DNA from: Endothia cerciana
Taxonomy: Eukaryota; Ascomycota; Sordariomycetes; Diaporthales; Cryphonectriaceae
Direction: 5' to 3'
DNA length: 64,000 nt
NCBI GenBank assembly: GCA_026119935.1
Contig: JALRMH010000010.1
Location: 682,001-746,000 of the forward strand
Shown here: piece by piece, positions 46,711 to 55,956 of the stretch
Numbering within the stretch: position 1 is the stretch's first letter
Layout: every line of letters begins with the position of its first letter
Position numbers and translations under genes: made by a program
Notes under the pieces: generated by a model
What the model was told of the DNA's origin: nothing
What the model saw: the letters and a program-made list of their open reading frames with translations, nothing else
Databases searched by the model: none

Positions 46711-47794
46711 CGTGAAGGTGAGCGGTCACCGTAGAGGCTGCCTCATGGTTGACGGAGCGTGTCCGTGACATGAACCAGAGCGAGAACAGACTTAATAATA
46801 TCTTTGCTTGGCTCGTTCTCCCATCAATGTGGGTCAGGGCTCCCCTGCGTGGCTACGTCTCAGCGAGATCCTTGGCGAGGACGCGTGGACTCCCCGTACA
46901 AGGCTTGCTGGGGCGGCGGCCCCTCAGCCCCTGAAGCACGTTGCTACTTATGCTTCACCGGGTGCTAAAGTACATACCGACGCCGTTTTGGCCGCCATCC
47001 GAAGCCTTCCAGACCAGCCAGCCAATGGTGGCAGTGGTCTGCAACGACCTGCCTATAATCCAGTGTCTACATACGGCCTGGCCTCGCAGAAGTCCTGTTC
47101 GAAAGATCTAACGGAGCAAGTCCAACAAGATTACCACCAAGTGAAAAGTTCGACAAGCTTAGCAATATTGGCAGTGATCTCGGTGCACATGCCCCATGGA
47201 GGCAGCCAGCCTGGAGTTCAATCAATGCAGGCCCTCCACTGACAGGTGCATTAGGTAGGCCGGTAGGCAGGAGGCAGGGCGTATGGCGGTGCCGCCAGCT
47301 TGCAGGATCAAGCACTAAACCTTTTAGGCGTGCACAACTTCAGCTGCAGCTCCGGCAGATGAGTTGGTGCTGCGATGTACCATTCGGGCCTTTCCCAAAG
47401 TTAATGCCGTCAGAAATAAAAAAAGGCAACTGACAAAACGCACTGTCACACTCCGTACGCGAGTGGGACACGTCAAAACAATCATTTGTGTTTGAGGCCT
47501 GGGATTGATAATTTTTGTCAAGGTACAGCTTTCCCATAAGCCCGCCTGGCACATGTGTCGCCCACCCTCCCGTGTGAGAGGTGACAGGCCGTTCGATCCA
47601 CCCCCGACGCTACGAGGCATTGAGTCCTTAATTAGCGACGCGCTTCGCCTCCCACGCTGTACTTGTGCATTGTGTGTTGCCCCTCCATGGCACCCCCGGA
47701 AACCGCTGTGCAGGACATGCCGTCGCGTCGGGCTGTCTAGGCCGAACAGCGATAGCAGATCGCTGACCTGGGCGAGTGGTGTCGCGTGAGTTGT
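46711..47794. other. Intergenic stretch
   Basis: No gene. ORFs of 60-144 codons around 46808-47620 on both strands are unrecognisable; the longest (46808-47242) has no codon pattern or motif I trust. Confidence 0.5.
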
Positions 47795-48544
47795 TCAAGC
47801 GAGACACAAGATGATTGCCTCGAGAGCTCGCTTCGTCTGGTCGACGTTGTAGACCTGGACGGAGTCGACGCCAGCGGTATCCTTGACGGGCGCATCATTG
47901 CCGCCGGGATAGAGAGCGTCACCAAAGAAGAGCATATCCGCCTTGGGGATGCCGGAGATCTCGGAAAGACGCTCTATGCCGTAGGCCTTGTCAACGCCAG
48001 CGCGAGTGATATCTATGGAGGTCGCGCCGCCGATGCGGACCGAGACATGCGGGAGGATGGGCTGGAGGTCGGTCTGGATGCGGCGGCGCTTCTCCTGCTT
48101 GGGATCCCAGGCCTCCTTTGGGTGAAGCGGGGCCTGCTGGCCGAGGGCAGAGAAGGTGATCTGGCTGCCGCGGTCCTCGATCTGCTCTCCCCAGACCTCG
48201 GTGGGCGTGAAGCCCAGGCGGTCTATGGATGCGCGGAGCTCCTTGATGATGTGGGCGCGCTCCTCATCGGTGAAGAGGTCAGCATACTTGCGAGACCAGG
48301 CAGCATCCTCGAAGCGGTATAGCTTGGTGCCGGTGGTGGGCATGAGCCAGAAGCGAGAGCGATCGGTGTCCTCAGGAAGGCGGCTGGCGACCTGCTTCTC
48401 GAACTGAGGCCAATCTCCGCCAGAAATGACACAGATGTCGGCGACGTGGCTCAGTCGGGCGAGGATGGACGCCATTTCCTGGTCGAGAGCCTGTTTGCTC
48501 TCGGCCAGCGTGCCGTCCAGGTCAAAGGCGATAAGTCGCTTCAT
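47795..48544 (-). CDS. HAD-IIB hydrolase, bacterial-type phosphomannomutase-like
   Basis: Single exon of 249 residues from an ATG at 48544. The N-terminus KRLIAFDLDGTLAES holds the nucleophile Asp8 and acid/base Asp10. Next come VISGGDWPQFEKQ, a cap region with WGEQIEDRGSQITFSALG, GGATSIDITRAGVDKAYG (motif III Lys) and the metal-binding FFGDALYPGGND. The cap sequence is the phosphomannomutase-like C2b type. The protein differs from the eukaryotic Sec53/PMM enzymes I know and looks closer to bacterial HAD-IIB proteins. It may interconvert mannose-6-P and mannose-1-P or dephosphorylate a sugar phosphate. Intronless in an intron-bearing neighbourhood. Confidence 0.85.
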   Translation of the reverse strand: MKRLIAFDLDGTLAESKQALDQEMASILARLSHVADICVISGGDWPQFEKQVASRLPEDTDRSRFWLMPTTGTKLYRFEDAAWSRKYADLFTDEERAHIIKELRASIDRLGFTPTEVWGEQIEDRGSQITFSALGQQAPLHPKEAWDPKQEKRRRIQTDLQPILPHVSVRIGGATSIDITRAGVDKAYGIERLSEISGIPKADMLFFGDALYPGGNDAPVKDTAGVDSVQVYNVDQTKRALEAIILCLA

Positions 48545-48845
48545 GGTGCAAGCAGGCGCTCGAATACTGAACCTGAAGCTCTGAGGGCAGGGATGGTGGC
48601 AAGGGCCGAGATGTCGGTTGAGAGGTGCTCGGTGCAGGCAAAATAGGACAGCGAGGCTGTTCGTCGTTCCTTGGGCGCTGGCTTACGCTTACTTCCCCCC
48701 CTGTCTCTGGCGGGTTAGGGGTTTCGTCTCGCACCTTGAGCCCCTACCCGGACCACCTCAAACCTCACCTCATGGTTTCATCTGTATCGTATGCTCGATC
48801 TCTCTCGTAATCTCGCGACCTACACAACGGACAACAACGGCCCAG
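48545..48845. promoter_or_regulatory. Divergent promoter region
   Basis: A 301-bp gap between the start codons of the HAD-IIB gene (minus) and the DUF423 gene (plus). It must contain both promoters. No specific factor site is assigned. Confidence 0.5.
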
Positions 48846-49351
48846 ATGTCGAGTGACGACGAGTCAACCCCTCTCTTGATCCAGCCCAGCTCCCGTAGAG
48901 ACAGGATGAGCAACACCTCGGCCACCTGGTGGCGCGTCGGCGCCGTTTATGGCGCCGCAGCAGTGTGTCTGGGGGCCTTTGGTGCTCATGGCTTGAAGCA
49001 GCGCATCAATGATCCTGCAAAGCTCGCGAGCTGGGCAACAGCAGCTCATTACCAGGTACGACGCACACCCAAACTCCTCAGACTTGACCTTCGGTACGGC
49101 TGACACCACCCACCAAGCTCGTCCACTCGGTTGCCGTTCTTATCGCCCGGGGCAATCCACTCGCTGCAGGGCTCTTCACAGCCGGCATGACTATGTTCAG
49201 TGGAAGCATCTACGCCCTCATTCTAGACCCGGCCCGCTTCAAATTCCTGGGGCCGGTCACTCCCATCGGCGGGCTATGTCTGATCGGGGGGTGGCTTGCT
49301 CTTGCTTGGGGCAAGGCGCCTCCGGCGGCCGGTGGGGAGCTGAGGTTGTAA
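48846..49351 (+). CDS. DUF423 / TMEM256-like small membrane protein
   Basis: Two exons, 48846-49055 and 49118-49351, give 147 residues. The ATG at 48846 (MSSDDESTPLL) is used; the frame upstream is open but GC-rich noise. After a polar N-tail there are about four hydrophobic helices: WRVGAVYGAAAVCLGAFGAHGLK, the conserved AFGAHGL motif, a helix after WATAAHYQLVHSVAVL, then AGLFTAGMTMFSGSIYALIL and PVTPIGGLCLIGGWLALAWG. Family members are found in bacteria, mitochondria and plasma membrane; function unknown. The 62-bp intron falls in the second conserved helix (HYQ|LVHS). Confidence 0.88.
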
Positions 49352-49724
49352 ATACCGAAGCTGGTCCCCAGCTCAAGCGGATGAACCTGGGATGCTCCGA
49401 AGGAGGCTCGAGAAGAGAGGGCGGATTGGTAGATGGGGGTGCTAAGACAATGTGACAGCCTCTCCATCCTTCCCATGGGGGGCTAGGTACAATGAGAGCA
49501 GCTGATCATTCGCAGTTCAGGACAGAAATGAGAAGCGGAGGACAGAGAAGAAGCAACGAACACGTCAAATTGCCATCGCCTCACCAATTCTACGTCGTCC
49601 GGACGCAACCAGGTTGACTCAAGGATCCACCAGGACTTGCCATCTATCTGGAGAAGACGTACAGGCCAGCCCAACACCACCAAGTATCCAAAACACTAGG
49701 CTCTGCCACGCCGTCGGGCCCTTC

Positions 49725-51287
49725 TCACGGTGATGCCCTGCTGAATATCCCTCGCAACCACCGAGTCGCCTTGGTGAAGCCCAGATATACACCAACGACA
49801 CCCCAAAAGCCCAGGATCACACCCAGAGCTGCTGTCAACCGGGAACGAACTATCGTTTCACGGAACGCGTCACTTAGCATCAGCCACCCAAATACAGGCA
49901 CAGCATATATGCCCGCCTGCTGTCCCTCTATTCCCTCCCGCAGCTGCAACTCAGCCAGATCCGCCTCCCGCGCCTGTATCGCACCCAGCATCCTCCATGC
50001 CACCTTGTTATTGATCTTGTCCCAGGTCGCCTCGCGAGCTTGCTTCAGGGCATCTTCACTAAATCTTTTCCTCATGTCTTCGTTGTTGGCAAGCAAAATT
50101 ACCTTTTCCACAAACGCAGACAGGTCGTCCGGCGGCGTGAGAAAGCCGCTGAGCCCGTCTTGAACGGTATCGCTTGGGCCGCCCATGTCCCGCGCCACGA
50201 CGGGCACACCAGAGGCAAAAGATTCCAGCACTACGAGGCCGAATGTTTCGGAGGTGGAGCAGTGCAGAAATATGTCCGCGCTGGCATAGGCCTCAGCAAG
50301 CGCCTCCCCCACCCTGAAGCCTGCGAAGATGACCTTGCCTTTCCCTGCCAGATCGGCAAAAAGCTCCTTGATCTCGGTCTCAACCTCTGCCTGGCGATTA
50401 CCACCAACAATGTACAGTTTGAAGTTCAGCCCACGGATGTCCAGCTCCCTAGCGGCCATGGCCAAGAAGTCGAAACTCTTCTCTGCTGCCAGGCGTGCGA
50501 CGCAGATAAGAATGATCTCCCCATTTGGTGCGATCTGGTCCCTAAGTGCCTGGTTCCGTTTGACAGGGTTGAACAGCTCTGCGTCAACGCCTCGAGTGAG
50601 GATCTCCATCTTGTCTCCCGGTACGTGGTGTTGTTCCAGGTAACGTCTAACATAGGTGCTGGGGTAAAAGATCGTCTTGATACTCTGGTGCCGGAATAAG
50701 AAGCTCTGCACCGATGCGAAGGCGTAGTCTGCGACATCGCCCAGGGGGAAGGGGAAAAGCGTCTTGCAATATCCGGCAAGATCAGTCTGGAAGTTGCAGA
50801 TGACCGGTATCTGCTCTCGCTCTGGCCTCTGCCGCAGCTGCAACATGACCTGAAATCCCAGACTGGCGGGCGAGGCGAGGTAAATAAGATCCGGGGGCCC
50901 GCCAAACGTGCGGGCGTAGAGAGCCGACAGGCGGACGAGATAGGCGATACTCAGTTCTGGATTGAAGGGCACGGGGTACCCGTGCAGGCGGACCTCGATG
51001 TCCATGTTGCTCGTGCTACCATTCCCAGGGCCCGAGGCGGGGGTCCCCCCGTGGACGGATGACGGCTTGGGGACGAAGGTGTTGAGTTTGGTCGAGTTAT
51101 GAGGCGCAACCACCGCAACATGGCACCTGTTGGCGCGAAGGTGGTTGACGAGCATCAGAGTGGTCCGGCTTACGCCGTTGACCGGACCGAAGGATTCCGT
51201 GCAGAGCAGCACCCGCCTGCCCTTGAGGGCGTCGGGGAAGATTGCTAGATCATGATCGCGATCTGCCGGTGAGGCCGCAGCTGCCAT
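49725..51287 (-). CDS. GT4 glycosyltransferase (SQD2/MgtA-type)
   Basis: Single exon of 520 residues. The ATG at 51287 (MAAAASPADR) is used; an extension to 51320 begins with TTG. GT-B fold: the N-domain opens GRRVLLCTESFGPVNGVSRT, the C-domain has VARLAAEKSFDFLAMAA and the donor-binding block SETFGLVVLESFASGVPVVA with the E-x7-E pair, then GGPSDTV. Close analogues are bacterial lipid glycosyltransferases, plant SQD2 and mannosyltransferase MgtA. A hydrophobic stretch near the C-terminus (ALGVILGFWGVVGVYLGF) suggests a membrane tail. The donor could be a UDP-sugar or GDP-mannose. It faces a UDP-glucose dehydrogenase gene head to head (1.7 kb apart), which makes a UDP-glucuronate donor an attractive but unproven idea. 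Confidence 0.9.
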   Translation of the reverse strand: MAAAASPADRDHDLAIFPDALKGRRVLLCTESFGPVNGVSRTTLMLVNHLRANRCHVAVVAPHNSTKLNTFVPKPSSVHGGTPASGPGNGSTSNMDIEVRLHGYPVPFNPELSIAYLVRLSALYARTFGGPPDLIYLASPASLGFQVMLQLRQRPEREQIPVICNFQTDLAGYCKTLFPFPLGDVADYAFASVQSFLFRHQSIKTIFYPSTYVRRYLEQHHVPGDKMEILTRGVDAELFNPVKRNQALRDQIAPNGEIILICVARLAAEKSFDFLAMAARELDIRGLNFKLYIVGGNRQAEVETEIKELFADLAGKGKVIFAGFRVGEALAEAYASADIFLHCSTSETFGLVVLESFASGVPVVARDMGGPSDTVQDGLSGFLTPPDDLSAFVEKVILLANNEDMRKRFSEDALKQAREATWDKINNKVAWRMLGAIQAREADLAELQLREGIEGQQAGIYAVPVFGWLMLSDAFRETIVRSRLTAALGVILGFWGVVGVYLGFTKATRWLRGIFSRASP

Positions 51288-53024
51288 CGTCCAAAGCGTC
51301 CGCGCTGTGCAATACAGCAAATAGCTGAATTATTTTGTTGATGGTACAACAGCAGCTGTCCGGCGATATCAGTCCCGATTACTGCTGCAATAAGTTTGGC
51401 GACCGATGCCAGCACTTATGGTCCTTGACCTACCTAGGACCAAGAGATGATCAGCTGGAGGGGCCTGATAATCAAAAATGGCAGCGGAGACGTCGATATC
51501 GAACTAGCCCTTTGGGCATAACTAACGATCTATAAGTTCTAGGCCCGGTGACTTTTGTTTTTCCTTTTTTGGTCCGAGGCATCTGAATGACAGTCGATCA
51601 TATGCCGCAACCATCGAGTTCGACGGGGTCTGCAGACAAACAAAACCTGGAACCTGGGTCATCAGGTGAGCTATATCGAGAGTCAGCCGTGACCCGCTCC
51701 TTTCTCAAACGCTTGTACAGTACCACGCCCAACGGGTCTCTCTCTCTCTTTTCCCTTCCTGTTTTCCACCTTCCTCGCTGGGAGTAAATCCGATCTGGCG
51801 ACTCCTCTTTCTCAAGGTGTGATAGTATTACTTATTTATCTTTCTTCTCCTCTCTTTAATCCCCCCCTCGTCTCGCAGATCCATTTAGCAGAGGTACCTA
51901 AGATGATCTTATCAGCCTAGCCTAGCCGATAAAGACTTACACGGCAGTAGCCAATGAGACGCGGGAACGAAGGCACAAGGCACGAACCCGCCCAATGGTT
52001 GAATCCCACCCGAGCATGATGGAGGGGCACCGTGGATAATTGGCAGCTTTCTCTACGTGATTTTGTTCATTCTTCTCTTATGTCTTCCCAGCACCTATAC
52101 GCTTGCGGCAATCTCAGGACTCCATCGTCTCAGGGTTAGCATGCCCTTCTCTGCTTGATCACACGTCCTAGCATCGGTGCATCCATAAAGCCACTGAGGC
52201 CTTGGGTCCGACCCTCGTGGCCCCTCTGGTTGGATGTCATGACAGCCACCAGTTACCTCAACTGTGGAGTTTCTCACCACCAACACGTTCCAGCACTGCT
52301 GGCATCTGCCTGGATTCTACCAAGAGTCAAGAGTGAATTTCACAAGGTCTTGCCCGCCAACCAGGTGGACACTCGCCACAGCAAGACGTGATTGTATTGA
52401 CCCCGCCGTGGCGGGAAGGATGGTCTCGTGTGTCCTTCCACCGTCAAGGGGACCGGAGGCAACTTATGCAGGGACCTTGGGAGGAGTATGCGTTGTGTCA
52501 CGTTTTTAGGTACAGGGCTGGACGGCTGTTTCTATCCGACCATATGCCACCATCATTAGTATGTGTATCGTGCACGCGGTACTACGGTCAGACCCCTCCA
52601 CATGTTATTATCTCGTTCTCGGCCGCACTCGGGCCTGGGAATCATCATGAGTCTCGTGTTGTTCCACCAAGGTTTTCTGCTAGATCTGAGCATCTCCAAG
52701 CAAGTGCTGCTAAGTCAGTCGAACCGAGCGACTACGATAAGAATCGCTATCACCTACTGACCAGTAGGTAGCTGGAACAAGAAACATCGCGTCACATGCT
52801 GCGGTGAGGGCTCATTTCCCAGTGCGTAGGTGCGCCACACCTCCAGAAACTCATATTCTGGGCACATCGTCAAAGCGCGTGACCGAGCACGCGCGCTTCA
52901 TCCTACACTCACTAGGTCACAAGAAATATCTTATCATCCAGAGTGGATCTGCGACAGCTGAGCCTAAACCCAGAGGCTGCATACTTTACGAGCTTTGCGC
53001 GACGCAGCCAACCAAGCCTCGACC
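51288..53024. other. Divergent intergenic region between GT4 and UGDH
   Basis: Holds the promoters of both genes. Pyrimidine-rich leader sequence near 51740-51880. ORFs of 60-127 codons near 52155-52771 are unrecognised. No gene is seen. Confidence 0.5.
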
Positions 53025-55187
53025 ATGAACATCCTATCGTCGCCCCCGATGAACAGCTACGAGGACAGCTCCACAGCCCCAACTACGCCAGAGGGGAGCT
53101 ATATGTCCAGCCCTGTGTTGCGACCACAGATCCCAGAATCCATCGATATGGGCATCGCACAGGCCAGACCCATTCACAATATCTGCTGTGTCGGCGCAGG
53201 ATACGTCGGTGAGGACAACTTTCTTTATTTTCAGATCCTCACGGTGAGGTCTGGGGCTGATGAGCGTGCAGGGGGCCCGACCGCGGCGGTAATTGCCTTT
53301 AACAATCCAAACATCCGAGTGACCGTGGTCGATCTGAATGCGACTCGGATCCGCCGTTGGAACAGCCGCCATCCCCCGATCTTTGAGCCCGGGCTGGAAG
53401 ACATTGTGCGGGTCGCTCGAGACGGCACGAGAGAGGCAGTCCTCAGCAATGAGCCAGAAGACTCCTCCTCACATGCGGGTGCGGGAGTCCTTCCAGACGC
53501 TGGCAGCTCGAAGCCCGGCTACGGCTCCAGCCGGCGCGTGACTGTGCCTGCTAGACAGCCCAACCTCCTCTTCAGTACGGAAGTTGGAAAGTGCATCTCC
53601 GAGGCCGACATCGTGCTCATTGCCGTTAACACACCGACGAAGACGCGAGGCGCCGGCAAGGGATGCGCGACGGACATGACAGCTTTCGAGGCCGTGACGG
53701 CCGACGTAGCTCGCCACGCAAGACCGGGCGCCATCATCGTCGAGAAGAGCACGGTCCCGTGCCGTACGGCGCAGATGGTACGAGAAACGGTAAGTTCCTG
53801 TCCAGTCGATACCATGCGTCCTGTAAAGCCGCGGACCTTGGCTTCTAGTGGGCAGTAGCTGACCTGCTACCCATGCCAGATGGCCGTCCACCGTCCCGGA
53901 GTCCACTTTGAGATCCTGTCCAACCCAGAGTTTCTAGCGGCCGGTACGGCCGTCAACGATCTCCTATATCCGGATCGGGTGCTCATCGGGTGCTCTCCCA
54001 CTTCAGCTGGCCGCAAGGCCGCCTCGGCGCTCGCGTCCGTCTACGCCGCCTGGGTCGCACGGGAGCGCATCATAACCACCAACGTCTGGTCTTCGGAACT
54101 CGCGAAACTGGTCGCAAACTCGATGCTTGCCCAGCGCATATCGTCCATCAACTCGATCGCGGCCGTGTGCGAGGAGACGGGTGCAGACGTAGACGAGGTG
54201 GCGGCGGCGATCGGCGTGGACCCGCGGATCGGAGACAGATTCCTGAAGGCGGGCATAGGCTTCGGCGGGTCGTGCTTCAAGAAGGACGTCCTGTCCCTGA
54301 TGTACCTCGCGCAGAGCCTGGGGCTGGACGAGGTGGCGGCGTACTGGCGGCAGGTCAACTCGATGAACGAGTACAGCCGAGATCGGTTCGCGGCGAGGGT
54401 GTTGCGGCGACTGAACAACACGCTAGCGGGCAAAAAGGTGACGATCCTTGGGTACGCGTTCAAGAAGAACACTAACGACACGCGAGAGTCTCCGGCGCTG
54501 GAGATCATCCGGACCTTGTTGGAAGAGGGGCCGAGGGAGGTGGCCGTCTTCGACCCATGCTGCAACCCCATCATGGTGCGCGACGAGATCAAGCGACTAC
54601 TTGGAGATCTGGACTTCAAGATCCTCAGAGAGGATGGTGGCCCTCTGGTTGTGTACGAAAACGCACACGAGGCGTGCGCTGCCGCCGACGCCGTCTTGAT
54701 CACTACCGACTTTGATGAGTTCAAGAACAACAGCCAGCACAAAGACCGGAACTCCACTAGTACAACCAGGATCAGCGCTGAGGGTCTAACCTCGGCCACC
54801 AAACAACCCCAAAAGCATGGCCAATTTGATCCCAGACCTTTCAGCGTCGTCGAGCCCTCCGAGCTGGACCTCCTGTGTCTGCACAAATTCTTAGTTGAGA
54901 AATTGCCCTCGAGATCTTTGTCTCTCACAGGATCAACAGAAACATCTCCTGGTGACCCTCTAGGACGACTTTGCCCTGAGCCGTCGTGCGACGACCACTG
55001 CCCTGACTGCAACCTTGAGAATAGTGGCTACGCTCCACACGAGGAGTACAAGCCCAAAGAGAGGATAGACTGGGCCAAGGTCAGCTACCACATGACGAAG
55101 CCCAGGTGGCTTTTCGACGGGAGGGGTGTTGTTGAGGTCAAGGAGATGGAGCTGCTCGGTTTCCGTGTCGAAAGCGTTGGTCGGTAA
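53025..55187 (+). CDS. UDP-glucose 6-dehydrogenase-like protein with inserted Cys-rich segment
   Basis: Three exons, 53025-53208, 53272-53789 and 53880-55187, give 669 residues, longer than the usual 450-480 for the family. The NAD domain opens NICCVGAGYVGGPTAAVIAF (first Gly loop across the intron). Next: APNTPTK-like VNTPTKTRG, STVPCRTA, FEILSNPEFLAAGTA, ELAKLVANSMLAQRISSINS, and the catalytic Cys in GIGFGGSCFKKDV. The UDP-binding domain has ILGYAFKKNTNDTRESPAL, then reaches TTDFDEFKN. Instead of continuing into the final strand, about 110 residues are inserted, containing CPEPSCDDHCPDC, before WAKVSYHMTKPRWLFDGR. A second Ser/Gly-rich insert lies around residues 105-150. It should oxidise UDP-glucose to UDP-glucuronate. 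All catalytic residues seem present. Confidence 0.92.
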
Positions 55188-55812
55188 AGGATTTGAACCT
55201 CACTCCTCTGGTCAAGATTGGGATGGACAAAGACAAAGATAGATAGATGCATAAAGATGAGAGTAGAGTCATTATTGGTAACTGGATTGGGTCCTTTCTA
55301 GCCTACACTGTCCTGGTGTGGAAATAGCGGCTTACATGAATACTCATCTGGGTACATAAGTATGGATAGGGGTCCTGGGCCTTTCTAGACAGCTCATTTA
55401 TTAACTTTTCTATAACCTTTCTTGGACTTCGAGGCCCGACCTTTCACGGTCATTACTTATTAGTACCTATTTGAAGAGACGAGAAGTCATGTCATACTAA
55501 CCAATTTGTTTCGTTGGATCTGGCGATTGTGTTTAGTGAGGGTTACAGTTCACGAGTTGTGGACGTCTTTTGGAGGACAGTGATTCATAATTAGGTACTT
55601 AAATTTTCCACTGGTCCTCAATATTACACTACGAAGAGACTGGATATTTCCAGCTAGCCTTGTGGCACTTTCGTCAAGCCGGTTTCGCAATTCCTTAGCA
55701 TAAGGTCCCTCAGAAGATGGGAACTCGCTCCCCTCTCAGACACCCGCATAGTGCTCAATACCTTCTCTCTCCTATCCATCTCAGCCTGCTCTGCCCTCAA
55801 GTGCTACTGAAA
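55188..55812. other. Intergenic stretch between convergent genes
   Basis: 3' sides of the UGDH and the Gln-rich gene. AT-rich in parts (55385-55640). No feature was recognised. Confidence 0.55.
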
Positions 55813-55956
55813 TCAGACCGGGCCAGTGTTGTCCTGGAGCCATCTGAACAGATCAGCATCGTACGGGTCATCCAAGAGCTTCTGGAGCTCCGCATCGTCC
55901 AAAACACCCTCAGCGGCGCCATTAAGCTCACCTGGGATATTCTGCAAGTCCAGATC
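55813..55956 (-). other. In-frame 47-codon open tail after the stop of the Gln-rich gene
   Basis: Directly downstream of the TAG that closes the 702-residue ORF, the same frame stays open for 47 codons to a TGA at 55813. It reads as a plausible acidic helical tail (GVLDDAELQKLLDDPYDAD). This suggests a recent nonsense mutation, a read-through product, an assembly error, or a missed intron removing the TAG; a 45-bp intron would be unusually short. Confidence 0.6.

Noticed and set aside
55188..55215. GGATTTGAACC-like string resembling the T-arm of a tRNA
   Set aside because: No matching A-box, acceptor stem or anticodon arm at the right distance on the minus strand.
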